From assembly GCA_002292975.1 (NCBI GenBank), contig DBCI01000002.1, positions 7,918 to 14,721 on the forward strand: a DNA stretch of 6,804 nucleotides, read 5' to 3'. Positions 1 through 5,724 of this stretch are shown here, piece by piece; position 1 is the first letter of the stretch, and each line of letters begins with the position of its first letter. The stretch comes from Polynucleobacter sp. UBA962. Lineage in GTDB: Bacteria; Pseudomonadota; Gammaproteobacteria; Burkholderiales; Burkholderiaceae. The position numbers were made by a program, and so were the translations under genes. The notes below the pieces were generated by a model that saw nothing but the letters and a program-made list of their open reading frames with translations, was not told the DNA's origin and did not search any database.

Positions 1-759
1 AAATCAATTGCAGCGAATGTGGATCAAATTCTGGTGGTTCTTGCAACTGCCCCTGCTTTCTCACCAGATCTATTGGGACGCGCTGTTGTTACTGCTGAAC
101 TCGACCAAATTGAACTACGCATCATCCTGAATAAATGCGATCTGCAGGATCAATTAACGATTGCGCGACGAGGTCTTGTTCCATACCAAAAAATGGGCTA
201 TCCCGTTCACGAAGTCTCCGCTAAATTTGATCCACTATCACTCGAGGAACTTCAGCCATTCTTGAAGGGTAAGGTATCCGTATTGGTCGGGCAGTCTGGA
301 ATGGGTAAATCGACTCTGCTAAATAGCTGGGTTCCAAATGCAGCAGCTCTTACCCAAGAGTATTCTTTAAAATTAGATAGCGGCAAACACACCACCACAG
401 CATGCCGTTACTTTGATTTACCCGAGTGGTCTCGCAATCAAGCGCATTTGGGTGGACTAATTGACTCCCCTGGTTTTCAGGAATTTGGTCTGGCCCATCT
501 CTCTGAAAGTCAACTCCAGAACGCCTTTCGCGAGTTTAAACCCTTACTCGGTAAATGCCGTTTTCATAATTGCAAGCATGATAGTGAGCCTGGCTGCGTC
601 ATCCAAGAGGCCGTTCTTGCTGGGGAGATTGCTGTAGAACGTTTAGCGCTTTTCAAACAATTACTGTCTGACTCCAAAACGGCGGACACTCAACTGCAAG
701 GTTTCAGCCAAGCCAAAGAGCGATGGTCAACATCGCCAAAACCACCATACAAACGATGA
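1..759 (+). CDS. rsgA: Ribosome small subunit-dependent GTPase A (RsgA), 5'-partial
   Basis: RsgA is a circularly permuted GTPase that binds the 30S subunit late in assembly and checks the decoding centre; its GTPase is stimulated by the 30S. The reading frame is open from base 1, so the start and the N-terminal OB-fold lie upstream. The GTG at position 19 is an internal valine, not the start. The motif order is permuted as expected: G4 NKCD (nt 130-141), then the P-loop GQSGMGKS (nt 289-312), the G2 threonines (HTTT), and G3 DSPG (nt 463-474). A zinc site with Cys, Cys, His, Cys codons at nt 556, 571, 577 and 595 follows, in the family spacing CxxxxCxHxxxxxC. The last 56 bp overlap the 3' end of the convergent CobD/CbiB-like gene. 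No terminator is visible after the stop. Identification is secure from the motifs; only the missing N-terminus is unknown. Confidence 0.96.
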   Translation, partial: KSIAANVDQILVVLATAPAFSPDLLGRAVVTAELDQIELRIILNKCDLQDQLTIARRGLVPYQKMGYPVHEVSAKFDPLSLEELQPFLKGKVSVLVGQSGMGKSTLLNSWVPNAAALTQEYSLKLDSGKHTTTACRYFDLPEWSRNQAHLGGLIDSPGFQEFGLAHLSESQLQNAFREFKPLLGKCRFHNCKHDSEPGCVIQEAVLAGEIAVERLALFKQLLSDSKTADTQLQGFSQAKERWSTSPKPPYKR

Positions 760-1660
760 TAGCTCGCCATACTAAACCGATGGCAGATCGCATAGACCGC
801 TCGCTCGGCTCGTTTCCTATCTCATAGACGGGCGGCTCACCCGCCTCCGCTCTAGCAAGAGCCTCATCACTGCTGGCCTCGCGTAATGGCTCCCCAAGTC
901 GAACGCCCAAAGCGCCACTACCGGATGCCAACAATACTGCACTGAGGGGATCTGACCACTTGCTCGTTAAATTACGCCAAGCATAAACTGAGTCTTCAAA
1001 GTTGCCCACAATGGCAAAACTCATGGCGCTTAAACGAACAGGTAGCCAATCCAAAATATAGAAGAAGTGTTTAGCTGCCTCGGATAAATTAAACCCATAC
1101 TGCTCCCAACGCAAGGAGGCTTTATCCGCTAAGCGATACAGGACCACACCGGCAGGACCAATTGGCACTAGGAACCAGAAGAAAACTCCAAAAACATGGC
1201 GATGGGCACCAATGATGGCTTTCTCAAGTGCTAATGCAATTATCTCGGTCTCGGATAGATGCGCAACATCAATATCATCCCCTAGCCAATTTTGAAGGGC
1301 AATACGAGCTGCTGGTACATCATGATTTTGAATAGCCTCATGAACCTCTGTAAACGAATGGCTAAATTGTCTAAAGCCAAAAAAGAGATAAACAATAATG
1401 ATGTTCCATACAAAAGCCAACAGAGGATGAACCACAAATGCCGCGATATAAATGATGAATACAAAAACGGTAGGTAGTCCAAAGCCCACTAAGCAGGCTA
1501 GCCTAGCGCCTACTGGAGTAGCCCCATCAGCAGATTTGCCACCAAACTCTTTAGCAACCCAATCCAGCCAAACGGTACTCGTCCTCCGAATCCAATGGGA
1601 TGCAGTAACAGGCCGATATTGCTCGGCAATCAGAGCGAAGAGAATTGAGAAAAAGGTCAT
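704..1660 (-). CDS. CobD/CbiB/AmpE-family integral membrane protein
   Basis: This 318-residue membrane protein belongs to the CobD/CbiB group. CbiB in cobalamin synthesis attaches the aminopropanol arm to adenosylcobyric acid at the membrane; the related AmpE is linked to beta-lactamase induction. Hydrophobic segments lie at about 53-75, 76-95, 155-176 and 296-317. LDWLPVRLSA (203-212) resembles the LDWVPVRL of E. coli AmpE, whereas SGALGVRLG (248-256) resembles the CbiB motif, so the protein sits between the two. No other cobalamin gene is in the window, so vitamin B12 synthesis is not supported by context. The ATG overlaps the stop of the upstream CoA pyrophosphatase gene (ATGA, 1657-1660), indicating translational coupling. 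The C-terminal membrane segment is encoded opposite the rsgA tail. Family placement is good; biochemical function is open. Confidence 0.85.
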   Translation of the reverse strand: MTFFSILFALIAEQYRPVTASHWIRRTSTVWLDWVAKEFGGKSADGATPVGARLACLVGFGLPTVFVFIIYIAAFVVHPLLAFVWNIIIVYLFFGFRQFSHSFTEVHEAIQNHDVPAARIALQNWLGDDIDVAHLSETEIIALALEKAIIGAHRHVFGVFFWFLVPIGPAGVVLYRLADKASLRWEQYGFNLSEAAKHFFYILDWLPVRLSAMSFAIVGNFEDSVYAWRNLTSKWSDPLSAVLLASGSGALGVRLGEPLREASSDEALARAEAGEPPVYEIGNEPSERSMRSAIGLVWRAIIVCMVVLAMLTIALWLG

Positions 1661-2388
1661 GCTTTAAGAAGATGATATAGATTTCGTAACATACCAGCAG
1701 TTGCGCCCCAAATAAAACGATCCGCATAGGGCATTGCGTAAAAACGGCGTGAACCCTCTGGGCCATGCCAGACCCGAATCTCATGATTAGCAGGGTCCAT
1801 TAAGAAGCGTAAGGGGACCTCAAATACATCCGCAACCTCAAAAGGATCTGGCCGATATTGAGGAATGGGCTTTACCAAAGCAACCACCGGCGTAACCTGA
1901 TACCCCGAGACCGTTAAATATTCCGGCAATAAGCCAAGCACTTCAATGCTCTGACTTGGAAGCCCAATCTCTTCCTCGCTCTCCCGAATTGCAGTGGCAA
2001 CAAGAGACTCATCGCCCTCATCCATCCGCCCCCCTGGAAAACTAATCTGTCCTGCATGGTCATGCAAATGATCCGTGCGCTGGGTTAATAGAACATGTAG
2101 GCCACTTGCCTGCATCACAAGAGGCATCAGAACGGCTGCTTTCGTAGTAATCCCCTGCTCGTGTTTACGCGTAATGATATTGCTGGCTAAGACATGACGG
2201 TTTTCATCGGTAATCTCTGGAGACCATATGGGTGCAGCTTTAAACTGAGCCCGAAGTCCACTCTCGCAACACAAGGTCTCTGGCACCGGCTTTTGATCAA
2301 TACAACGACGATCAATGGGCACTAAACATGGATTAAATCCAGGTGGTGCCGCTAAGCTTTTTTTGAGAGAGTCCAGAGTGTTCGACAT
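1657..2388 (-). CDS. Nudix hydrolase, CoA pyrophosphatase (NudL type)
   Basis: NudL-type Nudix enzymes cleave coenzyme A and its derivatives to 3',5'-ADP and 4'-phosphopantetheine, using divalent metal bound by the Nudix box. The 243-residue protein has an N-terminal extension of about 80 residues before the Nudix fold. The CoA-pyrophosphatase signature begins at residue 100 with LLTQRTDHL, followed by HAGQISFPGG (111-120), the acidic GRMDEGD stretch, and REs-EEEIGL (136-143). SGYQVTPVVA (161-170) and FIWGATAGMLR near the C-terminus also match E. coli NudL as I recall it. Asp instead of Glu at the first acidic Nudix position is normal for this subfamily. The start is the ATG at 2388; no strong ribosome binding site precedes it. 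The gene lies only about 23 bp beyond the rplS terminator and overlaps the CbiB-like gene by 4 bp. Confidence 0.92.
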   Translation of the reverse strand: MSNTLDSLKKSLAAPPGFNPCLVPIDRRCIDQKPVPETLCCESGLRAQFKAAPIWSPEITDENRHVLASNIITRKHEQGITTKAAVLMPLVMQASGLHVLLTQRTDHLHDHAGQISFPGGRMDEGDESLVATAIRESEEEIGLPSQSIEVLGLLPEYLTVSGYQVTPVVALVKPIPQYRPDPFEVADVFEVPLRFLMDPANHEIRVWHGPEGSRRFYAMPYADRFIWGATAGMLRNLYHLLKA

Positions 2389-2411
2389 GGATCCATTTTA
2401 GGTGATTTAGA

Positions 2412-2440
2412 CAAACAAAAAGGCGACCGAGGTCGCCTTA
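2412..2440 (-). terminator. Rho-independent terminator of the rpsP-rimM-trmD-rplS operon
   Basis: Read on the minus strand, 17 nt after the rplS stop, AAGGCGACC pairs perfectly with GGTCGCCTT (2431-2439 with 2420-2428). This gives a 9-bp self-complementary stem, physically about 8 bp closed by a four-base loop. It is followed by TTTTTGTTTG. The GC-rich stem plus T-tract is a textbook intrinsic terminator oriented to end the ribosomal operon. Confidence 0.93.
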
Positions 2441-2457
2441 ATGGGTGAAAGAGTAGA

Positions 2458-2856
2458 TTACTCTGCTACTGTCTGAGTAACTGTTTCTTTAACGCGCGCC
2501 TTTAGCTTCTCTTTAATACGAGCAGACTTACCAGAACGATCGCGCAAGTAATATAACTTAGCACGACGCACATCGCCACGACGCTTCACTTCAATACTTG
2601 CAATTAATGGTGAATACGTTTGAAAAGTACGCTCCACACCTTCGCCCGATGAAATCTTACGCACGATAAAGCTTGAGTTCAGGCCGCGGTTACGTTTAGC
2701 GATTACAACGCCCTCAAAAGCCTGAGCGCGCTTGCGAGTACCTTCAACCACGTTTACGCTCACAACGACGGTATCGCCGGGAGCAAAACTTGGAATTGTT
2801 TTGTTGGCGGTTAGACGAGCAACTTCTTCTTGCTCGATTTTTTGGATCAAGTTCAT
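2458..2856 (-). CDS. rplS: 50S ribosomal protein L19
   Basis: L19 binds 23S rRNA at the subunit interface and contributes to an intersubunit bridge. The 132-residue product has the full family pattern: [12 protein letters not shown] at the start, FAPGDTVVV (24-32), the [15 protein letters not shown] core, GEGVERTF, and the basic [21 protein letters not shown] segment. It is longer than E. coli L19 by a lysine- and threonine-containing C-terminal tail, as is usual in Burkholderiales. The start is fixed by a strong ribosome binding site, AAGGAG (2862-2867), five bases before the ATG. It is the last gene of the ribosomal operon: 100 bp separate it from trmD, and an intrinsic terminator follows 17 bp after the stop. 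The strong site and long leader fit a need for higher translation than rimM and trmD, as known from E. coli. Confidence 0.98.
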   Translation of the reverse strand: MNLIQKIEQEEVARLTANKTIPSFAPGDTVVVSVNVVEGTRKRAQAFEGVVIAKRNRGLNSSFIVRKISSGEGVERTFQTYSPLIASIEVKRRGDVRRAKLYYLRDRSGKSARIKEKLKARVKETVTQTVAE

Positions 2857-2888
2857 TACTACTCCTTAGGCATCATGTTGGCGTTAAT

Positions 2889-2907
2889 CCCGTGATCAAT
2901 CAGCGGG
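2889..2907 (-). other. Predicted hairpin in the trmD-rplS spacer
   Basis: On the minus strand, CCCGCTGATTGATCACGGG folds into an 8-bp stem (CCCG then TGAT, pairing with ATCA then CGGG) with one bulged C and a very small loop, so the top pairs probably open. No T-tract follows, so it is not a terminator. It lies about 33 nt upstream of the rplS start and just upstream of its ribosome binding site. A role in mRNA processing, stability or L19 translation is inference only. Confidence 0.4.
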
Positions 2908-2956
2908 CCCAATAGAGGATGCAGTTAAAACAATTCAGCTAAACCAAGACTCTTCA

Positions 2957-3718
2957 TTACAAAGAGAGTTTCTTTAAAAAAAGCTCATCATCTTGATTTA
3001 ACAACCCATTTGCGCGCGCAGCCTCAATGAGGTCCGGGCGACGCTTTAACGTCAGCTCCAAAGACCTTTGCCGACGCCAATCTAGTATTTTAGCGTGATG
3101 TCCGCCTAAAAGCACGTCTGGGACGCATAAATTTTCATAAAATTCAGGGCGAGTATAGTGGGGGTGGTCCAAAAGGCCATTGACAAAGCTATCTTGCAGG
3201 GCGGAGTTCTCATCCCCCAACACCCCTGGAATCAAGCGGATCATGGCATCCATAATGGCCATGGCAGGGATTTCGCCCCCGGAAAGCACAAAATCTCCAA
3301 TGGAAAGCTCAAAATCTATATTGCGGTCAATAAAGCGTTGATCAACTGCCTCGTACCGTCCACAAATAAGGGTTAAATTGCTGTATTTGAGCATATCTGT
3401 CGCTAACTTCTGGGAAAATACCTTTCCCTGTGGGCTTAATAAGCAAACTGGTCCAGACGGAATCTGAGCTTTCTGATGGGAAGTTCGAATAGCAGCCAGA
3501 GTATCCTCCAAGGGTTTAATGAGCATCACCATGCCAGGACCACCCCCATAGGCCCGATCATCCACAGTTTTACGAGAATCTTCGCAAAAATCCCTGATAT
3601 TCCATGTACTTACAGATGTAAGTCTTTGCTCACATGCGCGGCCTGTTACCCCGCTTTTTGTCAAAGCAGTAAACATTTCAGGGAAAAGAGTCACCACATC
3701 AAAGTGCATATAGGTCAT
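2957..3718 (-). CDS. trmD: tRNA (guanine(37)-N1)-methyltransferase
   Basis: TrmD methylates N1 of G37, next to the anticodon, using S-adenosylmethionine, and prevents +1 frameshifting. It acts as a homodimer of the trefoil-knot SPOUT class. The 253-residue product shows FDVVTLFPEMF near the start, DDRAYGGGPGMVM (53-65), SPQG (95-98), GRYEAVDQR (120-128) and the knot motif SIGDFVLSGGE (139-149). DSF (176-178) carries the expected catalytic aspartate, and GLLDHPHYTRP (181-191) follows. Ala in place of Gly in GRYEG matches Burkholderia TrmD as I recall it. The ATG at 3718 is annotated, 8 nt after the rimM stop, but the ATG three codons later (MHFDVV) is at least as good by family alignment. Neither has a clear ribosome binding site, consistent with the low translation of this cistron known in E. 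coli. Confidence 0.97.
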   Translation of the reverse strand: MTYMHFDVVTLFPEMFTALTKSGVTGRACEQRLTSVSTWNIRDFCEDSRKTVDDRAYGGGPGMVMLIKPLEDTLAAIRTSHQKAQIPSGPVCLLSPQGKVFSQKLATDMLKYSNLTLICGRYEAVDQRFIDRNIDFELSIGDFVLSGGEIPAMAIMDAMIRLIPGVLGDENSALQDSFVNGLLDHPHYTRPEFYENLCVPDVLLGGHHAKILDWRRQRSLELTLKRRPDLIEAARANGLLNQDDELFLKKLSL

Positions 3719-3726
3719 TAAATCAC

Positions 3727-4290
3727 TTACTCACTCCAATTGGGCTGCCAAGCAACCACAATGGTTCCAATACCTCCAGGATCGCTCGCCTGAAGATCGA
3801 CTGACCTTACAAGGGCTGGTACAAAAGGAATTAATTCTTTGCCTACCGTCATGACGGGATGGGCCCCAAATTCAGAGATCTCATCCAGATATCCAAGTTG
3901 AGTACCCTCCTCATTAAGTACTCTGCATCCAATTAGATCAATCCAGTAATAGGAGTCTACCTCCGCCATAGGAAAGCTAGCTCTAGGCAGCTTTAGCGAA
4001 GATCCCTTTAATAACAAAGCGGCATCGCGATCCGTAATCCCATCAAGAACCATAATTACATATCCGCTATGTAATTTTGCTTGGGTCACCGTGTAAGTTG
4101 CATCGATGGGGGCTCCACGCGTGCCATCCCGTTGCACATAAATCTGCTTGCAATGAAGCAGTGCGATGGGGTCTTGGGAGTAAGGGCGAACCTTAATGTG
4201 TCCCTTTAGACCCTGGGCATCAAATACTTGCCCAAGTTCTACCAGATCAGAAGGAGGCTGATGACTCAAAACACCTCCATAAAAACTCAT
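3727..4290 (-). CDS. rimM: Ribosome maturation factor RimM
   Basis: RimM binds ribosomal protein S19 in the 30S head and aids maturation of the 3' domain of 16S rRNA. The 187-residue product has the N-terminal RimM domain, VELGQVFDAQGLKGHIKV (residues 17-34), with the conserved GLKG. A C-terminal PRC-barrel follows, starting at SYYWIDLIGC (113-122) and containing IPFVPALV (154-161). The frame is open further upstream into rpsP, but that extension has no RimM character, so the first ATG after the rpsP stop (11 nt gap) is used. A TTG seven codons downstream, at 4269, is an alternative: it follows GGAGGT at 4273-4278, whereas the ATG has no ribosome binding site. It stands second in the ribosomal operon and ends 8 nt before trmD. 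Confidence 0.95.
   Translation of the reverse strand: MSFYGGVLSHQPPSDLVELGQVFDAQGLKGHIKVRPYSQDPIALLHCKQIYVQRDGTRGAPIDATYTVTQAKLHSGYVIMVLDGITDRDAALLLKGSSLKLPRASFPMAEVDSYYWIDLIGCRVLNEEGTQLGYLDEISEFGAHPVMTVGKELIPFVPALVRSVDLQASDPGGIGTIVVAWQPNWSE
4273..4278 (-). promoter_or_regulatory. GGAGGT Shine-Dalgarno candidate inside the rimM 5' end
   Basis: GGAGGT on the minus strand is the best anti-16S match near the rimM start. It lies downstream of the annotated ATG (4290) and three bases before a TTG (4267-4269) in the same frame. This may mean RimM really starts at that TTG, making it 180 residues. The spacing is shorter than ideal, and Gly-Gly codons can produce this sequence by chance. Confidence 0.35.
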
Positions 4291-4301
4291 AAGCCAGTTA
4301 A

Positions 4302-4547
4302 TTAGGCTGCGGGATGATCCTTGATCAAGCGCTTGACGGTTGGAGAGATCTGAGCCCCAACGCCAGTCCAATACGTTAAACGGTCTTGAGCAAGACGCAT
4401 TGCCTGCTCCTTTTCAGATGCCTTGGGATTAAAATAACCCAAGCGCTCAATGTAATTAGAGTCGCGACGATTTTGTTTATCGGTAGCAACAATGCTATAA
4501 AAGGGGCGCTTTTTTGAACCGCCGCGTGCAAGTCGAATGACGACCAT
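4302..4547 (-). CDS. rpsP: 30S ribosomal protein S16
   Basis: S16 is an early-binding 30S protein that stabilises the 5' and central domains of 16S rRNA. The 81-residue product matches the family over its whole length: [20 protein letters not shown], then [15 protein letters not shown], then a helical region with [20 protein letters not shown]. The length is the usual one (82 in E. coli). The start is supported by AAGGA at 4554-4558, six to seven bases before the ATG. It is the first gene of the operon rpsP-rimM-trmD-rplS, so the operon promoter should lie in the 4560-4743 region. No consensus -35/-10 pair stands out there; the best -10-like hexamer on this strand is TAGAAT (4664-4669), which falls inside the tandem repeat. 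Confidence 0.98.
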   Translation of the reverse strand: MVVIRLARGGSKKRPFYSIVATDKQNRRDSNYIERLGYFNPKASEKEQAMRLAQDRLTYWTGVGAQISPTVKRLIKDHPAA

Positions 4548-4652
4548 AGTTATTCCTTAAAATCCTAGTAAAACGGGTTAATTAATTGGTTAAATACATC
4601 GTTTCCCTGCCCAATTAGCTATTTCAAGCAGATTAATGCGATGCAAACTTCA

Positions 4653-4695
4653 GAAAACCTCATATTCTAGACGAAAACCCTTATAAACTCTAGAC
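4653..4695. repeat. Two-unit imperfect tandem repeat in the divergent intergenic region
   Basis: Two abutting units of 20 nt (4653-4672) and 23 nt (4673-4695) each begin with GAAAACC and end with TCTAGAC, with AT-rich middles CTCATAT-like and CTTATAAAC-like. Unit 2 has a 3-nt insertion relative to unit 1. Each ends in the palindrome TCTAGA, which contains the tetramer CTAG, usually rare in proteobacterial DNA. The pair lies between rpsP (-) and the lipoprotein gene (+), about 105 bp from the rpsP start. Its position suggests tandem operator sites or a duplicated promoter element, but function is inferred. Confidence 0.7.
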
Positions 4696-4749
4696 ACCTT
4701 ATGAAGATTTATCCGAGTAGGCAGTAAAAATATATATAAATCAATGACT

Positions 4750-4755
4750 TATAAT
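4750..4755 (+). promoter_or_regulatory. Candidate -10 element (TATAAT) for the META lipoprotein gene
   Basis: A perfect TATAAT lies seven bases before the ATG at 4762 and overlaps the codons that would follow an upstream in-frame ATG at 4744. No recognisable -35 lies at normal distance; the upstream sequence is an AT-rich run (4726-4740) that also contains TATAAA. If active, transcription would begin at or next to the 4762 ATG, giving a leaderless or nearly leaderless mRNA. In AT-rich DNA the match could be chance. Confidence 0.3.
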
Positions 4756-4761
4756 GTACTA

Positions 4762-5268
4762 ATGGCTAAGCAATTAATCCTGTCCTGCAAACGAATACAG
4801 CGAACTCTCTTTTTGATGGGTGGGGTCTGCTTATTAGGTGCTTGCGCCAATATCGTCCCTCCATGTGCTGGTAAAAATACCCCTCCCGCCACCGAGCTAC
4901 AAGGAACGCACTGGGAACTATCTCGCTGGAATCTGCCACCGAATTCCATGGGCGAGGTTCGTCTGCGTTCTTTGCCTAATGATCAAGGTCAAAAAATTCA
5001 GGTGCAGTTCAGCGGCACTCGAATAAGTGGCTTTAGCGCCTGCAATCGCTTTACAGGTCAGCTCACAGAAGATAGTCGCGGCTTTTCAATCACACAAATT
5101 GCCACGACGCGGATGGCTTGCTTATCGATTCGAGAAGAGATCGAACGTGAATTTTTATACCTCCTAAATGATTACAGAACCATTGCACGCGATGGAGATC
5201 GTCTACTGATCATTGGCCCCAATCGGGAAGTCTTAAGTTTTTCTCAAATAAATCCCTCGTCAAAATGA
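4762..5268 (+). CDS. META-domain lipoprotein (HslJ-like)
   Basis: META-domain proteins (family of E. coli HslJ) are small envelope beta-fold proteins of unclear role, some linked to heat or novobiocin tolerance. From the ATG at 4762 the product is 168 residues. A leader with K, K and R residues and the hydrophobic stretch LFLMGGVCLLGA precedes Cys28, and LLGAC is a good lipobox, so the mature protein is probably a lipid-anchored outer- or inner-membrane lipoprotein facing the periplasm. The domain runs from LQGTHWEL (46-53) through SGFSACNRFTG, TTRMAC (115-120) and a closing LLIIGPNREVLSF, all family hallmarks. An in-frame ATG at 4744 would add six residues; neither start has a Shine-Dalgarno, and the inner one gives a leader of more normal length. 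The stop overlaps the next start (ATGA). Confidence 0.88.
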   Translation: MAKQLILSCKRIQRTLFLMGGVCLLGACANIVPPCAGKNTPPATELQGTHWELSRWNLPPNSMGEVRLRSLPNDQGQKIQVQFSGTRISGFSACNRFTGQLTEDSRGFSITQIATTRMACLSIREEIEREFLYLLNDYRTIARDGDRLLIIGPNREVLSFSQINPSSK

Positions 5269-5717
5269 ACTCAACTTTTCGATCCAAATTTAGGTTTTGT
5301 GCTTTAGGAATATTTTTTCCGGGAACTGGCCTTAACTGTTTTTATCTCCAAGGGATTAAAAGTTTTTGGGGATGGATACAACTCGTTTCATTACTCGGCG
5401 GAGTAATGGGTTATTGGCTTTTGCAATTCAATACCGGATCATCTGGGGCTGCGTGGTTCTTAGTAGTCTTAGGGTTCATTGCCATCGAGGCAAGTTGGTT
5501 AACAACCATTGTGTTTGGTTTGCGCCCAGATGAAAAATGGGATTTACAGTTCAATCCCACCATCAGTGATCAAAAAACCGAATCGGGCTGGCCAGTCGTC
5601 ATCACAGTGATCTTATCTCTCATCCTTGGTGCGGGAGTAATGATGACATTCTTGGCAGTAAGCTTTGAGCAGTTCTTCATTTATCAAATAGAAGAAGCCA
5701 GAAAAATTAGTCAGTAA
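5265..5717 (+). CDS. Small multi-pass membrane protein, weakly TM2-like, unknown function
   Basis: I do not recognise a characterised homologue of this 150-residue protein. It has three clear hydrophobic helices, at about 34-54 (FWGWIQLVSLLGG...), 61-86 and 109-133. A weaker first hydrophobic stretch (11-27) follows an arginine/lysine-rich N-terminus, which should lie in the cytoplasm. The opening GIFFPGTGLNCFYLQG followed by a tryptophan-rich helix faintly resembles the TM2 domain pattern, a first helix then an FYLG turn, but lacks the usual histidine. A hydrophilic loop (87-108) with acidic and polar residues separates helices. It has no ribosome binding site of its own and starts inside the stop of the META lipoprotein gene (ATGA, 5265-5268), so its translation probably depends on that gene. 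It ends 7 bp from the convergent etfA with no terminator between. Confidence 0.78.
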   Translation: MNSTFRSKFRFCALGIFFPGTGLNCFYLQGIKSFWGWIQLVSLLGGVMGYWLLQFNTGSSGAAWFLVVLGFIAIEASWLTTIVFGLRPDEKWDLQFNPTISDQKTESGWPVVITVILSLILGAGVMMTFLAVSFEQFFIYQIEEARKISQ

Positions 5718-5724
5718 CTAAAGG

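Noticed and set aside
19..21. GTG as the rsgA start
   Set aside because: The frame is open to base 1, and the preceding codons (KSIAAN) match the conserved RsgA core, so it is an internal valine.
120..126. TrmD motif GRYEAVD instead of GRYEGxD looked like a changed active-site residue
   Set aside because: These are residue numbers in TrmD. Burkholderia TrmD proteins have the same alanine as I recall them, so it is a lineage trait.
831..845. Hairpin GGCGG-CTCAC-CCGCC downstream of rsgA, possible terminator
   Set aside because: The stem is only 5 bp, lies inside the CbiB-like coding sequence and has no T-tract after it.
1282..1482. Open frames on both strands inside the CbiB-like gene
   Set aside because: They have no family motifs or ribosome binding sites and lie fully within a well-supported coding sequence.
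4291..4371. N-terminal extension of rimM overlapping rpsP
   Set aside because: The 27 added residues are the shadow of the rpsP 3' end in another frame, and the RimM domain begins well after the inner ATG.
4577..4600. TTAATTAA palindrome and repeated GGTTAA near the rpsP start
   Set aside because: Simple AT-rich sequence; no consistent spacing or recognised binding site.
5706..5720. TTAGT-CAGTA-ACTAA inverted repeat between the membrane protein gene and etfA
   Set aside because: A 5-bp AT-rich stem is too weak for a terminator and is expected by chance.
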